Shown here: positions 50,726 to 62,224 of the stretch, one piece after another
How the letters are laid out: every line of letters starts with the position of its first letter
How positions within the stretch are numbered: the first letter of the stretch is position 1
Origin: Siphonodentalium dalli
Taxonomy: Eukaryota > Mollusca > Scaphopoda > Gadilida > Siphonodentaliidae
Length of the DNA: 64,000 nt
Reading direction: 5' to 3'
NCBI GenBank assembly: GCA_032622095.1
Contig: CP136063.1
Coordinates: 74,195,980 to 74,259,979, forward strand
The notes under the pieces: generated by a model
Databases searched by the model: none
What the model saw: the letters and a program-made list of their open reading frames with translations, nothing else
What the model was told of the DNA's origin: nothing
Position numbers and translations under genes: made by a program

Positions 50726-52986
50726 AAATGTTCAGATAATAAGTTAAAAAAACATGTATTCTCAAGCACTTAACCCTTTCTAGATTAAAGTATCATTGAA
50801 GAGTAGATATCCCATAGGAATTTCTCAGATAATAAGTTCAACAAACATGTATTCTCAAGCAATTAACCCTTTCTAGATTAAAGTATCATTGAAGAGTAGA
50901 TATCCCATAGGAATTTCTCAGATAATAAGTTCAACAAACATGTATTTTCAAGCAATTAACCCTTTCTAGATTAAAGTATCATTGAAGAGTAGATATCCCA
51001 TAGGAATTTCTCAGATAATAAGTTCAACAAACATGTATTCTCAAGCAATTAACCCTTTCTAGATTAAAGTATCATTGAAGAGTAGATATCCCATAGGAAT
51101 TTCTCAGATAATAAGTTCAACAAACATGTATTCTCAAGCAATTAACCCTTTCTAGATTAAAGTATCATTGAAGAGTAGATATCCCATAGGAATTTCTCAG
51201 ATAATAAGTTCAACAAACATGTATTCTCAAGCAATTAACCCTTTCTAGATTAAAGTATCATTGAAGAGTAGATATCCCATAGGAATTTCTCAGATAATAA
51301 GTTCAACAAACATGTATTCTCAAGCAATTAACCCTTTCTAGATTAAAGTATCATTGAAGAGTAGATATCCCATAGGAATTTCTCAGATAATAAGTTCAAC
51401 AAACATGTATTCTCAAGCAATTAACCCTTTCTAGATTAAAGTATCATTGAAGAGTAGATATCCCATAGGAATTTCTCAGATAATAAGTTCAACAAACATG
51501 TATTCTCAAGCAATTAACCCTTTCTAGATTAATGTATCATTGAAGAGTAGATATCCCATAGGAATTTCTCAGATAATAAGTTCAACAAACATGTATTCTC
51601 AAGCAATTAACCCTTTCTAGATTAAAGTATCATTGAAGAGTAGATATCCCATAGGAATTTCTCAGATAATAAGTTCAACAAACATGTATTCTCAAGCAAT
51701 TAACCCTTTCTAGATTAAAGTATCATTGAAGAGTAGATATCCCATAGGAATTTCTCAGATAATAAGTTCAACAAACATGTATTCTCAAGCAATTAACCCT
51801 TTCTAGATTAATGTATCATTGAAGAGTAGATATCCCATAGGAATTTCTCAGATAATAAGTTCAACAAACATGTATTCTCAAGCAATTAACCCTTTCTAGA
51901 TTAAAGTATCATTGAAGAGTAGATATCCCATAGGAATTTCTCAGATAATAAGTTCAACAAACATGTATTCTCAAGCAATTAACCCTTTCTAGATTAAAGT
52001 ATCATTGAAGAGTAGATATCCCATAGGAATTTCTCAGATAATAAGTTCAACAAACATGTATTCTCAAGCAATTAACCCTTTCTAGATTAAAGTATCATTG
52101 AAGAGTAGATATCCCATAGGAATTTCTCAGATAATAAGTTCAACAAACATGTATTCTCAAGCAATTAACCCTTTCTAGATTAAAGTATCATTGAAGAGTA
52201 GATATCCCATAGGAATTTCTCAGATAATAAGTTCAACAAACATGTATTCTCAAGCACTTAACCCTTTCTAGATTAAAGTATCATTGAAGAGTAGATATCC
52301 CATAGGAATTTCTCAGATAATAAGTTCAACAAACATGTATTCTCAAGCAATTAACCCTTTCTAGATTAAAGTATCATTGAAGAGTAGATATCCCATAGGA
52401 ATTTCTCAGATAATAAGTTCAACAAACATGTATTCTCAAGCAATTAACCCTTTCTAGATTAAAGTATCATTGAAGAGTAGATATCCCATAGGAATTTCTC
52501 AGATAATAAGTTCAACAAACATGTATTCTCAAGCAATTAACCCTTTCTAGATTAATGTATCATTGAAGAGTAGATATCCCATAGGAATTTCTCAGATAAT
52601 AAGTTCAACAAACATGTATTCTCAAGAAATTAACCCTTTCTAGATTAAAGTATCATTGAAGAGTAGATATCCCATAGGAATTTCTCAGATAATAAGTTCA
52701 ACAAACATGTATTCTCAAGCAATTAACCCTTTCTAGATTAAAGTATCATTGAAGAGTAGATATCCCATAGGAATTTCTCAGATAATAAGTTCAACAAACA
52801 TGTATTCTCAAGCAATTAACCCTTTCTAGATTAAAGTATCATTGAAGAGTAGATATCCCATAGGAATTTCTCAGATAATAAGTTCAACAAACATGTATTC
52901 TCAAGCAATTAACCCTTTCTAGATTAAAGTATCATTGAAGAGTAGATATCCCATAGGAATTTCTCAGATAATAAGTTCAACAAACG
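50726..52986 (+). repeat. 93-bp satellite, ~24 near-identical copies
   Basis: Period is exactly 93 bp (for example TTTCTCAGATAATAAG at 50821, 50914 and onward). The unit contains TTAACCCTTTCTAGATTAAA, GTATCATTGAAGAGTAGATA, TCCCATAGGAATTTCTCAGA and CAACAAACATGTATTCTCAA. Rare variants (ATTAATGTATC at ~51530, ~51810, ~52553; GCACTTA at ~50768 and ~52254) mark higher-order copying. Uniformity implies recent expansion or gene conversion. Array length may be under-assembled. Confidence 0.95.
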
Positions 52987-53189
52987 ACTATTTCAAGCTG
53001 CTACTAGGAATCTTGTGTTCTTACATTTTGATTTTATCTAAACATTTCCCTCAATAAATAGGACTCCTTCAGCACTTTTATTTATCTGTTTATCTGCTTA
53101 TATTAATTTACCTGTACATCCCTGTAAATCAGTAATAGACCATTCCAATGTACACTGTTTAACCCTTTACCCAACAGAAGGGCCCTGTG

Positions 53190-53258
53190 CCAATGCATTC
53201 TCTTATATATGCGAGTCGACCATAGGTCGCCTCGCATATATAAGAGAATGCATTGGCT
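53190..53258. repeat. Palindrome P (CCAATGCATTCTC ... GAGAATGCATTGG)
   Basis: About 30-bp arms: GCCAATGCATTCTCTTATAT, ATGCGAGTCGACC, mirrored after AT. The outer arms are perfect and the centre near-perfect. The same hairpin occurs at ~53337-53405, ~38896-38962, ~39026-39101 and ~60219-60284. Confidence 0.92.
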
Positions 53259-53336
53259 TAACACATTAAAAATTATAAAATTGTTAAAGAATGTAAGAAA
53301 AAATGGTAAAAAGTGTTAAAAAAAGATTTTGTTTAG

Positions 53337-53405
53337 GCCAATGCATTCTCTTATATATGCGAGGCGACCTATGGTCGACTCGCATATATAAGAGAATGCA
53401 TTGGC
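53337..53405. repeat. Palindrome P, second inverted copy
   Basis: Same hairpin with the central asymmetry reversed (GAGGCGACCTATGGTCGACTC in place of its complement), so the pair plus its ~78-bp spacer is symmetrical as a whole. Confidence 0.92.
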
Positions 53406-53759
53406 ACAGGGCATAACTGTAACCATCACAATGTGGTCAAGGAGCCGGTTCCAATGATATCCATATTTGTATGGTTCTATTGAGACAGACCGAAGATATT
53501 TTAGGCTGTTGAAGCTTTATTTGGCCGGTTTGTTGGGTAAAGGGTTAACTGACTGGGAGATTCCATTCAGTATAGAAAGGGTTACTAAGATGTAATGTAG
53601 TTTATGCGTTGTATGTGCACAGAGAAGTTGATTTGATGTTAGTAAGGACACATTCGGTCACAAATCACCAAAATTTCATTTTGTATGTTTCACTCATTGT
53701 AAACAGAATGGGTTTTCATATAAATACTTCAGAAAATTTGCAGGAATTGAATGTTTTTC

Positions 53760-53835
53760 ATGTTTAGCGTCTCTAAATCCACCCTCTGGGGACCTCATTC
53801 TGCAAATGACAGGCACACTAAACTCAGGCTTTTGT
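53760..53835. repeat. Family C half-palindrome
   Basis: CCACCCTCTGGGGACCTCAT then TCTGCAAATGACAGGCACAC and TAAACTCAGGC; only the right terminus is present. Confidence 0.75.
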
Positions 53836-54655
53836 CACATTTATTATCTCTGAACTTGCATCAGTTATTCTGAATTTCGTTATGTTTCAAGCTGCTAATA
53901 GGAACCTTGTGTTCTTACATTTTTGTTCTCATCCCATATCGCTTATAAATCTCTACGAGTGCGCACCAGTCATACTTCCTTTCTGACTGTCACCAGCTGG
54001 GTATCAGTCTGTGGTTTTCTATATTTAGCGAGCGTTTTTTCCAGACAAAATGGCGAAACCACGATCGACCAAAGTCATAATTTCCTATGTGCTTTGAGAA
54101 CAATTCCTACACTAAAAACATATTGACAGAATGTTTTATTGACGATTTTCTCAAGCTGTTAGCAAAATCGCAGCAAATTAGAACTGCAGTGTTTGACTTG
54201 CCATTGAATGTTGAAGTCTACGTGTGTTGATAAAATAATCGGATAACCAAATCACACTGTTTCGCAATATATTTCTTTGGTTATAGAGGGACATTGCAAA
54301 CTTAAAGTTAGAAATTACATCAATTTTTTTCGATATTTTGTGTGCTTAATAATGCCAAGATGTTGCTCTGTTCGCTTATTATGGATATTGATATCGCGGA
54401 AGTCCACTAAATGTGGGTAAAATGTCGATGAAGCAGAGGTCTTTCAGAGTCATCAAGGGAAGTAAACCTTGTATGGAGTTTGATCGCTAACAGAGAATTC
54501 AGCGGGCGAATTAGATTGGTATTTTGATTGATATAGGGCTAAATATTGGGATTGAATATCTTGAGCGAGTTTTGTTTTTCGCTCAGATATCTGATGCTTG
54601 TTCATATGGGATAATAGACTAGAAATTGTAAGGCATTGCATACTGATGATTTGTG
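53836..54655. other. Intergenic sequence, no gene recognised
   Basis: GCTGCTAATAGGAACCTTGT at ~53891 is a second copy of GCTGCTACTAGGAATCTTGT at ~52998, so the edges of the satellite region are duplicated here. Otherwise nothing stands out. Confidence 0.45.
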
Positions 54656-54659
54656 TTAC

Positions 54660-54918
54660 ACCCTTTCTATACTAAATGGATTCTCCCAATTAGTCATAAA
54701 AGTATACATTGGAATGGTCTGTTATTCATATGGAGGGATGTTCAGGAAAAATAAGCAGATGACAGACAATAAAAGTTCAGAAGGTGTCCTATTTATTGGA
54801 GGCAAATCTTCAGATTATAAATCAACAAATGATACGTGGTCATTTGTTGAACTTATTATCTGAACATTTCCCCAACGGATAATTACTCATCAATGAGTAT
54901 TTAGTCTAGAAAGGGTTA
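54660..54918. mobile_element. MITE-2, compact copy (CCCTTTCTA termini)
   Basis: Left terminus CCCTTTCTATACTAAATGG, right terminus TAGTCTAGAAAGGG followed by TTAA. The right ~85 bp, reverse-complemented, align with the 93-bp satellite unit (shared AACCCTTTCTAGA, ATTGA-GAGTA, CAGATAATAAGTTCAACAAA). Confidence 0.7.
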
Positions 54919-54926
54919 AAAATCTA

Positions 54927-55028
54927 CAGTAATGCCCTAAATAATTGACTCCTTAACCACAGCAGAATTATGGGTAACTTTTCAGGATTTAGTTTTTTGG
55001 AAAGCTCTCACTGAAAGCTCTATTACTG
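54927..55028. mobile_element. Mariner-like MITE (family D), deleted copy
   Basis: CAGTAATGCCCTAAATAATT to CTATTACTG, TA on both sides (54925-54926, 55029-55030). Confidence 0.8.
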
Positions 55029-55344
55029 TAATATAATAAAGTTAAACCACTGATTTCTCGAACATTTCAGGCGTTCAACCTTCTTATTTAACTGAATAGT
55101 CATAACTAAGTACATTATTTGTCAATGTGGAAGTAAGTCAAGAGGCTCAATGCTTCGAGAAATGAGTAGTTTATCTTTATTCTTATATAATACCCATCAA
55201 AACATTCTATGAGCAGTGGACATACATGTAGTTGTTTGTCTGTTTAACATCTCGGTTTATACATAGATGTTTCTCAGTTCTAGTTTGAGAGAAACGTTGA
55301 TATGGAGAGCGTGTTTCCAATGATTTCCAATAGAAGAGCATCAA

Positions 55345-55648
55345 GCCTGAGTTTAGTGTGCCTGTCATTTGCAGAATGAGGTCCCCAGAGGGTGAATTTA
55401 GTGATGCTATCTGCCAATTTGGGGATATGGAAAAACTAAATTAAAAAAGAAATAGAATCTATGTGAAGAAGTTTCTATAGAAATTTGTTAATAAAGAACT
55501 TTCCAGAGAAGATGAGGCCTAAGCAGAATGAGGGCCCCTGAGGGTGAATTGTAGTGATGCTAGCCCGCTATACAGGATAGCATTGCTAAATTCACCCTCT
55601 GGGGACCTCATTCTGCAAATGACAGGCACATTAAACTCATGCTTGAAG
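55345..55648. repeat. Family C repeat, internally deleted
   Basis: Both termini are present (AAGCCTGAGTTTAGTGTGCC and GGCACATTAAACTCATGCTT) and are inverse complements. The left module lost its second arm; the right module is intact. Confidence 0.85.
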
Positions 55649-55649
55649 C

Positions 55650-56520
55650 ATGTGTATTCAGCGACGTTTTGAAATATGTTGAAATCATTTTGGTTTTGTT
55701 GACTCTTGAAATTTTTTAAAGCTCCATTATTTTGCGTATTACACCTGCCCTCTGTTGATGATTACATAGCCGATAGTGTCGCATAATTATCTATTCAGAA
55801 ATTTTGTTAATATAAGAAATGGAAATATGTGTGTAATAAACCTCCAAATAATCAACAGTAATCAGTAAAATTGGAAATCTATTACGAAAATATATAATAT
55901 TTGCAGCCTGTTGAGGTTACTTCAGGTGATTATGATATCCACTGTCTTAATGAATAATTGGTCTTATAACATGGATACAAATTTGTTTGTGAAAGAATAT
56001 TATGATGGAATGATTGACGTTTTTGTTTGTGTGATTAAGTAATGTATATGATTTATGTAAGTAAAGTGTGTTAATCGAACTAGTGTTCAGAAACTTTCCC
56101 ATTTCGATGTTTCACACCTACCATTCTATCTGTCGCCTCTCTGACCAACATGGCCGCCTCTCAGCTAGCGAAAATGGTGTGTTTTGTGAGAGAATGCAAT
56201 TGTTTCCCAAAATAAAGAGACAGGTAGCAATACTTATTAATGCATTCACCCTGTGCTGCAATTATCACCAGGGTCACACACACGCTCCCAAGAAACAGAA
56301 AAGGCTTCCAAGTAATACAATACGCTTGTGGTAATTCCAACAAAGGTCCATAACCCTGGTGAAAATTGATGGGTGGAACCCAAATTTGAACTTGACCTAT
56401 GTTGGGCTCATAAACTCGTATATTTCATTCCATTCAGTTCAGTTCAGACTTACTGAAGTTATCATCCAGAAATGAAACCAAATGCATATATAGACAGACA
56501 CAGGCCCCTGGGGAAAATTA
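55650..56520. other. Intergenic, no gene recognised
   Basis: The 88-codon open frame at 56068-56334 has no recognisable motif and overlaps an antisense frame. Treated as chance. Confidence 0.45.
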
Positions 56521-56525
56521 CTATA

Positions 56526-56575
56526 ATACCAATATAGACTATACCAGTGTACACTGGTATAGTTTATATTGGTAT
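56526..56575. repeat. 50-bp near-perfect palindrome
   Basis: ATACCAATATAGACTATACC and its complement meet at AGTGTACACT with one mismatch and no loop. It could extrude as a cruciform. Confidence 0.9.
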
Positions 56576-56959
56576 CCCAAGGCCCTGTGTAGACAGACTG
56601 ACATATAAAATGGGGTATAAAAATTAGGCTTCATAAGGCGAGTGGGTTGTCATTTTCACATCCATTGCCAGTTCGAAAGCACTTTTTCTCTGATCCAACT
56701 TCATTTTTCAAATTTCTGGAGATCATTTGAGATAAATGCTGCGTAAACACAATTTCATTCTTTAGCAGCCACAAACCTCGTTTTAGTTAATGAAAAGTAT
56801 CAGTTTATGTGTTGATGTTGTGTAGCAAACTTGTAAACAATAGGCGGCATTGTCATTTTTGCTACAGAGTCAGAAATTTACTGGTTTTGTTTACTATTTA
56901 CACTTGCGGATTGCCCACAAAAATGAATAGTGACAAACATGATCTGTAGGAAAATCGTG

Positions 56960-57375
56960 AAGAATTAGTAAATTATTAATCCCTCTTCAAGTCATTTAAC
57001 ATATTTGTTTGTCACCTGAGCACCTATTGCATGAAAGTCCGAATACATTTACCATCTATCGTTTAAGCTGATAATAAACGCTCTTTATTGCTAATCAGTC
57101 GTGCCTCTTTAAGTCATTTGAGGTCAACGGCACCTATGCCATGACATTCCCAGTGTCATGATACTTATGTGCACAATTTTCCCAAAAATATATTCTTTGC
57201 TGATGATAAGCACTCTTTATTAATCATGAAATTTATTAGTCCCCTTTTAAATAGTCATCTGAAGTCAACGGCGCCTATCCCATGACATTCCCATGCATAT
57301 GTGTACCAATTTTCCTACATATATTCTTATCTTATGAGAAACGCTCTGTATTGCTCATGTATGCCCCTTTAAGTT
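56960..57375 (+). repeat. Degenerate ~120-bp tandem repeat
   Basis: About four diverged units share CTTTAAGTCATTTGAGGTCA, CGGCACCTATGCCATGACAT, TTCCCA and GATAAGCACTCTTTATT. Confidence 0.65.
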
Positions 57376-57639
57376 GTCTGATGTCAAAAATGACAGGCGG
57401 TTGCAGGAAAATATTGTCACCACCGAGAGCGATATAAAGAAAGTGGGCAAACGGTGCCCAGAGCTAATTTGGAAATTTGGTTTGGTGTTTTATTTGACGG
57501 GCGCCGCTGAAACCACATTCGTCTTCGGAGAAACGCATTGCATCAGTGAAAGTATCGCATCCATAACCATAAGGATATGCGTTATATCTCGGGTCGTCTT
57601 GTACCAAATTGGCCTGAAATTGTTTGCGTTTATTGATTA

Positions 57640-58642
57640 AAAAAAATTGTGTGAGTACATATCCATGCACGTAAGCTGCAGACAAAAAATCGGGTTCGTC
57701 CGCACATTTATTACAGAGTTATGGCCCTTTGAATTTTCAGCTCGTTAGCGCGATAACAGCAACAAACGTTATCCGATTTGATTGAAATTTGGTATATAGG
57801 TGTCTCCCAAGAATATCTCGGATGAGTTCGAAAACCGGCCTGGTCCGATAAAATTTGATAGAGTTATGGCCCTTTATTAGTAATTTTTCACGAATTTTCA
57901 GCTCGTTAGCGCGATAACTTCAACAAACGTTATTCGATTTGATTGAAATTTGGTATATAGGTGTCTCCCAAGAATATCTCGGATGAGTTCGAAAACCGGC
58001 ATGGTCCGATAAAATTTGATAGAGTTATGGCCCTTAAATAGTCATTGTTCACGAATTTTCAGCTCGTTAGCGCGATAACTTCAACAAACGTTATCCGATT
58101 TGATTGAAATTTGGTTTATAGGTGTCACCCAACAATATCTCGGTCGAGTTCGAAAACCGGCCAGGTCCGATAAAATTTGATAGAGTTATGGTCCTTAAGT
58201 AGTCATTTTGTACGAATTTTGAGCTCGTTAGCGCGATAACTTCAACAAACGTCATCCGATTCAACTAAAATTTGGTATATAAGTGTCTTCCAATAATATC
58301 CTGGACGAATTCGAAAACCAGCCTGGCCCAATAAAAATTGATAGAGTTATGGCCCTTAATTAATCATTTTTCGTGAATTTTAAGCTCGTTAGCGCGATAA
58401 CTTCAACAAACGTCCTCCGATTTGTTTAAAATTTGGAATAGACATACTTGCCAAGAATATTTCGGACGAGTTCGAAAACCAGCCTGGCCCGATAAAATTT
58501 GATGGAGTTATGGCCCTTAATTAGTCATTTTTCGATTTTACCTATTAATTAGTCTACCGATACTGATGCACACCAATTGGCGGTAGCCACCGGCGGTAAG
58601 CCACCGAAAACGAGACACAGCATCTCTGATGCCACCTCTTGT
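57640..58642 (+). mobile_element. Family B modular tandem element, copy 2 (head missing)
   Basis: It begins inside the pre-unit segment (GTGTGAGTACATATCCATGC) without the hairpin head. Five ~161-bp units follow, the last two being the ATTCAACTAAAATTTGG and ATTTGTTTAAAATTTGG subtypes. It ends with the same tail and terminal TCTTGT at 58642. Confidence 0.87.
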
Positions 58643-58849
58643 ATATCAGATACTTTCTTGACTGGTATATACAGTATTGCAGTGTTCACCCCCTAGCTCT
58701 GTTGACTTGTCATTCAGTATCCACCCTTTCAGTCAACTTGTATTCGGATTCAGGTGTGTGGGGGAGTGATACCCCCACTTTTGTTATGATTTCTGATGGA
58801 TATTCCCTTTTCTTAGCGCCGTAAAATTAAAATGTGCTTGAGGCCACAG

Positions 58850-59005
58850 AGTTCTGATAAAAACAAGATGAGGGTCCATTGACCCGCCACTATCGGTCTT
58901 TCAATATGGGGTCGTGTCAATGTCATTGAACCCGATATCCCTTCATCTCCCGTTATTAGATCTCTATATTCCCGTGGGTCAATATCGTAAGCCAGCATGA
59001 TAATG
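58850..59005. repeat. Diverged interspersed repeat
   Basis: TCTTTCAATATGGGGTCGTG, CCCTTCATCTCCCGTTATTA and GCCAGCATGATAAT follow the same order as at 39645-39755. Confidence 0.5.
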
Positions 59006-59014
59006 ATTCATTTA

Positions 59015-59160
59015 GGAGATAAACATACCCTGTTGAGTTGTACATTCTGGGATTCGAGCATGAAAACAGTTTGTGAACGAGCCGGCTTGCTGGCGAGTTC
59101 ACAAACTGTTTTCATGCTCGAATCCCAGAATGTACAACGAAACAGGGTACGTTTATCTCC
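59015..59160. repeat. 146-bp palindrome
   Basis: GGAGATAAAC...GTTTATCTCC, then TTGTACATTCTGGGATTCGA and GCATGAAAACAGTTTGTGAA and their complements. The loop is around GAGCCGGCTTGCTGGCG. Few mismatches. Confidence 0.92.
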
Positions 59161-59337
59161 ATTGTAATTCAATCTAGCAAGGAATTTGCAAAAAAACTGT
59201 ATAAAAAGTATCATTTAGTCATTTTCATGACACGAATCGAGACTTTCATTTCGCCGTTGTCACCGTGCACAAATCATTGGGTGTGTCCATTGCGTTACTC
59301 TGAACACTGCTCCGTAACCATTTCCTGTGGGGCGGGT

Positions 59338-59540
59338 TGGCTCGTTTCGCTACTCCGTTCTGCGCCGATCAAATTGTACCGTACCACATTCAGATTTGAT
59401 GCACACTGAAGCGGCCGATGAACGGTATCTATAGACAACAACGCGCGGGTGTGCTCGTTTCGCTACTCGTTCTGCGCCGATTACATTTGACCGTGCTACA
59501 TTCAGATTTGATGCACGCTGAAGCGGCCGATGTCGGTGAA
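59338..59540 (+). repeat. ~115-bp tandem duplication
   Basis: Two copies of GCTCGTTTCGCTACTC, GTTCTGCGCCGAT, ACATTCAGATTTGATGCAC and CTGAAGCGGCCGATG, at ~59340 and ~59452. The 156-codon open frame at 59418-59888 crosses this duplication and lacks any recognisable domain. Confidence 0.85.
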
Positions 59541-60214
59541 TCGAAAACCAAAGTTCGCCGCTCTCGGCCAATCAGAATGCTTGATTTTAGTGACAAATAC
59601 TCAATTGAATTACAATATCCGATCGATGCTGGTGCCTTGTTTCCTCCTCTGAATTCTGCCGCCACAGGGACAGTACGTTACTGCAGTTTGCCGTACATGT
59701 ACTTGTTTCATCCTAAGTGTACTTACACCTGCCCCGTCGGTACTGTATATATATACCCCAGTATAACTTGTGATGGCAAATGGCTCCTTAACATGGTGTA
59801 TAAACCCCGGCGTATGCCCAGAGACAACACAATTACCGATAGTTCAATAGTGAATAGCATCCAACATGGTCAACTAATAATCAAATAGAGTACGTGCATA
59901 CGTTTATTGATGAATAATTTAGTTTATCACAGAATACGTATCATGATTCCATTTAATTCAACTCATTCACTCGTAAACGTTCAAATATTGGCTTTTCAGC
60001 AATCATGATTTTGGTCGAAAGTAATATATCTTTTTGGTTTAATATGAGCCTAAGTAAAGATACAATCAGTCTCAGGATTGCGTTTTCTTTATAGAAAAAT
60101 ATAGTGAGATCCTGGTCATTCAGTCTGTTCTGTTCTCAGGGATTACAGGATTATAAGCTCAATATTAACCCTTTCAGTGCCAGGTCCGATTTTTGTATCA
60201 ACCCATATACCCTG

Positions 60215-60290
60215 TGCCAATGCATTCTCTTATATATGCGAGTCGACCATAGGTCGCCTCGCATATATAAGAGAATGCATTGGCCCAACA
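60215..60290. repeat. Palindrome P, solo copy
   Basis: CCAATGCATTCTCTTATATA...GAGAATGCATTGG with CCCTGTG on the left. Only one hairpin is present, and a family B head begins directly after it. Confidence 0.9.
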
Positions 60291-60292
60291 AT

Positions 60293-61562
60293 TTTTAGTC
60301 GAGTTTTTTTCCAAAACTCGACTTATAGTTTGATGAGGGACGGTGGGCGGCGTGTTTTGCTTATAACTCAACCGTTTATTGACGGATTAAAAAAAAAATT
60401 GGTGTGTGAGTACATATCCATGTACGTAAGCTGCAGACAAAAAATCGGGTTCGTCCGCACATTTATTACAGAGTTATGGCCCTTTGCAATTTTTCAATGA
60501 TTTTAGGCTCGTTAGCGCAACAACTTCAACAAACGTTATCTGATTCGATTGAAATTTTGGATATAGGTGTCTCCCAAGAATATCCCGGACGAGTTCGAAA
60601 ACCGTCCTGGTCCGATAAAATTTGATAGAGTTATGGCCCTTAATTAGTCATTTTCACGAATTTACAGCTCGTTAGCGCGATAACTTCAACAAATGTTATA
60701 CGATTTTATTGAAATTTGGTATATAGGTGTCTCCCAAGAATATCCCGGACGAGTTCGAAAACCGGCCAGGTCCGATAAAATTTGATAGAGTTATGGCCCT
60801 TAATTAGTCATTTTTCACGAATTTTCAGCTCGTTAACTTCAACAAACGTTATCCGATTTGATTGAAATTTGGTATATAGGTGTCTCCCAAGAATATCTCG
60901 GACGAGTTCGAAAACCGGCCTGGTCCGATAAAATTTGATAGAGTTATGGCCCTTAATTAGTCATTTTTACACAAATTTTCAGCTCGTTAGCGCGATAATT
61001 TAACAAACATCATCCTATTTGATTGAAATTTTTATATATAGGTGTCTCCCAAGAATACCTCGGACGAGTTAGAAAACCGGCCCGGTCCGATAAAATTTTA
61101 TAGAGTTATGTTCTTTTAGTAGTCATTTTGTACGAATTTTGAGCTCGTTAGCGCGATAACTTCAACAAACGTCATCCGATTCAACTAAAATTTGGAATAT
61201 AAGTGTCTTCCAATAATATCCTGGACGAGTTCGAAAACCAGCCTGGCCCAATAAAATTAGATAGAGTTATGGCCCTTAATTAGTCATTTTTCGTGAATTT
61301 TTAGCTCGTTAGCGCGATAACTTCAACAAACGTCCTCCGATTTGTTTAAAATTTGGAATAGACATACTTGCCAAGAATATTTCGGACGAGTTCGAAAACC
61401 AGCCTGGCCCGATAAAATTTGATGGAGTTATGGCCCTTAATTAGTCATTTTTCGATTTTACCTATTAATTAGTCTACCGATACTGATGCACACCAATTGG
61501 CGGTAGCCACCGGCGGTAAGCCACCGAAAACGAGACACAGCATCTCTGATGCCACCTCTTGT
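60293..61562 (+). mobile_element. Family B modular tandem element, copy 3
   Basis: The head hairpin (TTTTTAGTCGAGTTTTTTTCC / AAAACTCGACT) lies directly after palindrome P. Six ~160-bp units follow with the same final two subtypes, and the conserved tail ends TCTTGT at 61562. Some units have small deletions (one lacks GCGCGATAA). Confidence 0.88.
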
Positions 61563-61564
61563 TC

Positions 61565-62220
61565 ATCATTTGTTAATATTTCTTATATTCTTTAACAGAC
61601 TTATTTTGTAGGTTTAGTGCCAGGGAATCTTACATTTTTCATGGGCATCAAAATTATTACTATGAATACTTGGTGATAGTTTTGAGTTATAACATGCCCC
61701 TAAGGTTTTAACCAGTTTGTTTTTAAACCCAAAAAACAAAACAAATCGAAAAAAAAGAAAAAAGGGTTAAACCTATTTGGATGTTGAAATAGGTTCAATA
61801 TGAAGGTGTTTCAAAACGAAATAAGTCAAATATAGCACTATTTGATCGATAGGTTATTTTGTCGTGGTAATGTGTTTTTACCGCAGCCCGCGCTATTCAA
61901 CGGAATAACGGATATTTTGTCAGTGGCAAAGTCACGTCATCTTTCGTCGGTAGTTCAATTGCCCACGTTTCCTGAAAATAAGCTCATATTGAACTTATTT
62001 CAGATACACAAATAATCCCATATCGGCATTATTTGAATCTGAATTACGCTCTATATGAACCTAAATTGACTTAGCAGTGTATGCTCTTTATAATTCGTAA
62101 CATAAAACGGAATAACGCGTGTGAGATCACTGGGATTATTTCAGAATAAAATAAATCCAATAGAACCTATGAATATTTAGATCCGATATGAACATATTTG
62201 CACAAGGATATGTTGCATAT
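61565..62220. other. Intergenic, no feature recognised
   Basis: A-rich run near 61740-61775; otherwise unremarkable. Confidence 0.45.
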
Positions 62221-62224
62221 AAGA

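Larger units (their letters stand above)
53163..53544. mobile_element. piggyBac-like MITE with TTAA duplication and twin palindromes
   Basis: The termini CCCTTTACCCAACAGAAGGG and GGCCGGTTTGTTGGGTAAAG...GG are flanked by TTAA on both sides (53159-53162, 53545-53548). Two hairpins sit inside (about 53190-53258 and 53337-53405) and are inverse complements of each other. It is inserted in the terminus of the CCCTTTCTATAC element. Confidence 0.88.
50577..53588. mobile_element. MITE-2 relative enlarged by satellite and a nested piggyBac-like MITE
   Basis: The left terminus CCCTTTCTATACAAAATGG (50577) and right terminus CCATTCAGTATAGAAAGGG (ending ~53588) are inverted repeats related to the compact element at 54660-54918. 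Between them lie ~150 bp of element sequence, ~24 copies of a 93-bp satellite, a short unique stretch, and the TTAA-flanked element at 53163-53544. Interpretation as one interrupted element is inference. Confidence 0.55.

Noticed and set aside
50726-52986. 93-bp periodic array considered as CRISPR or coding repeat
   Set aside because: Whole unit is repeated without spacers and contains stops in all frames; 93 bp is a multiple of 3 but no open frame persists.
57374-57640. 88-codon frame before family B copy 2
   Set aside because: It runs from a degenerate tandem repeat into family B sequence; no motif.
59418-59888. 156-codon open frame with several cysteines and prolines
   Set aside because: It crosses a tandem duplication, overlaps antisense frames, has no recognisable domain and no splice context. 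A small gene cannot be fully excluded.
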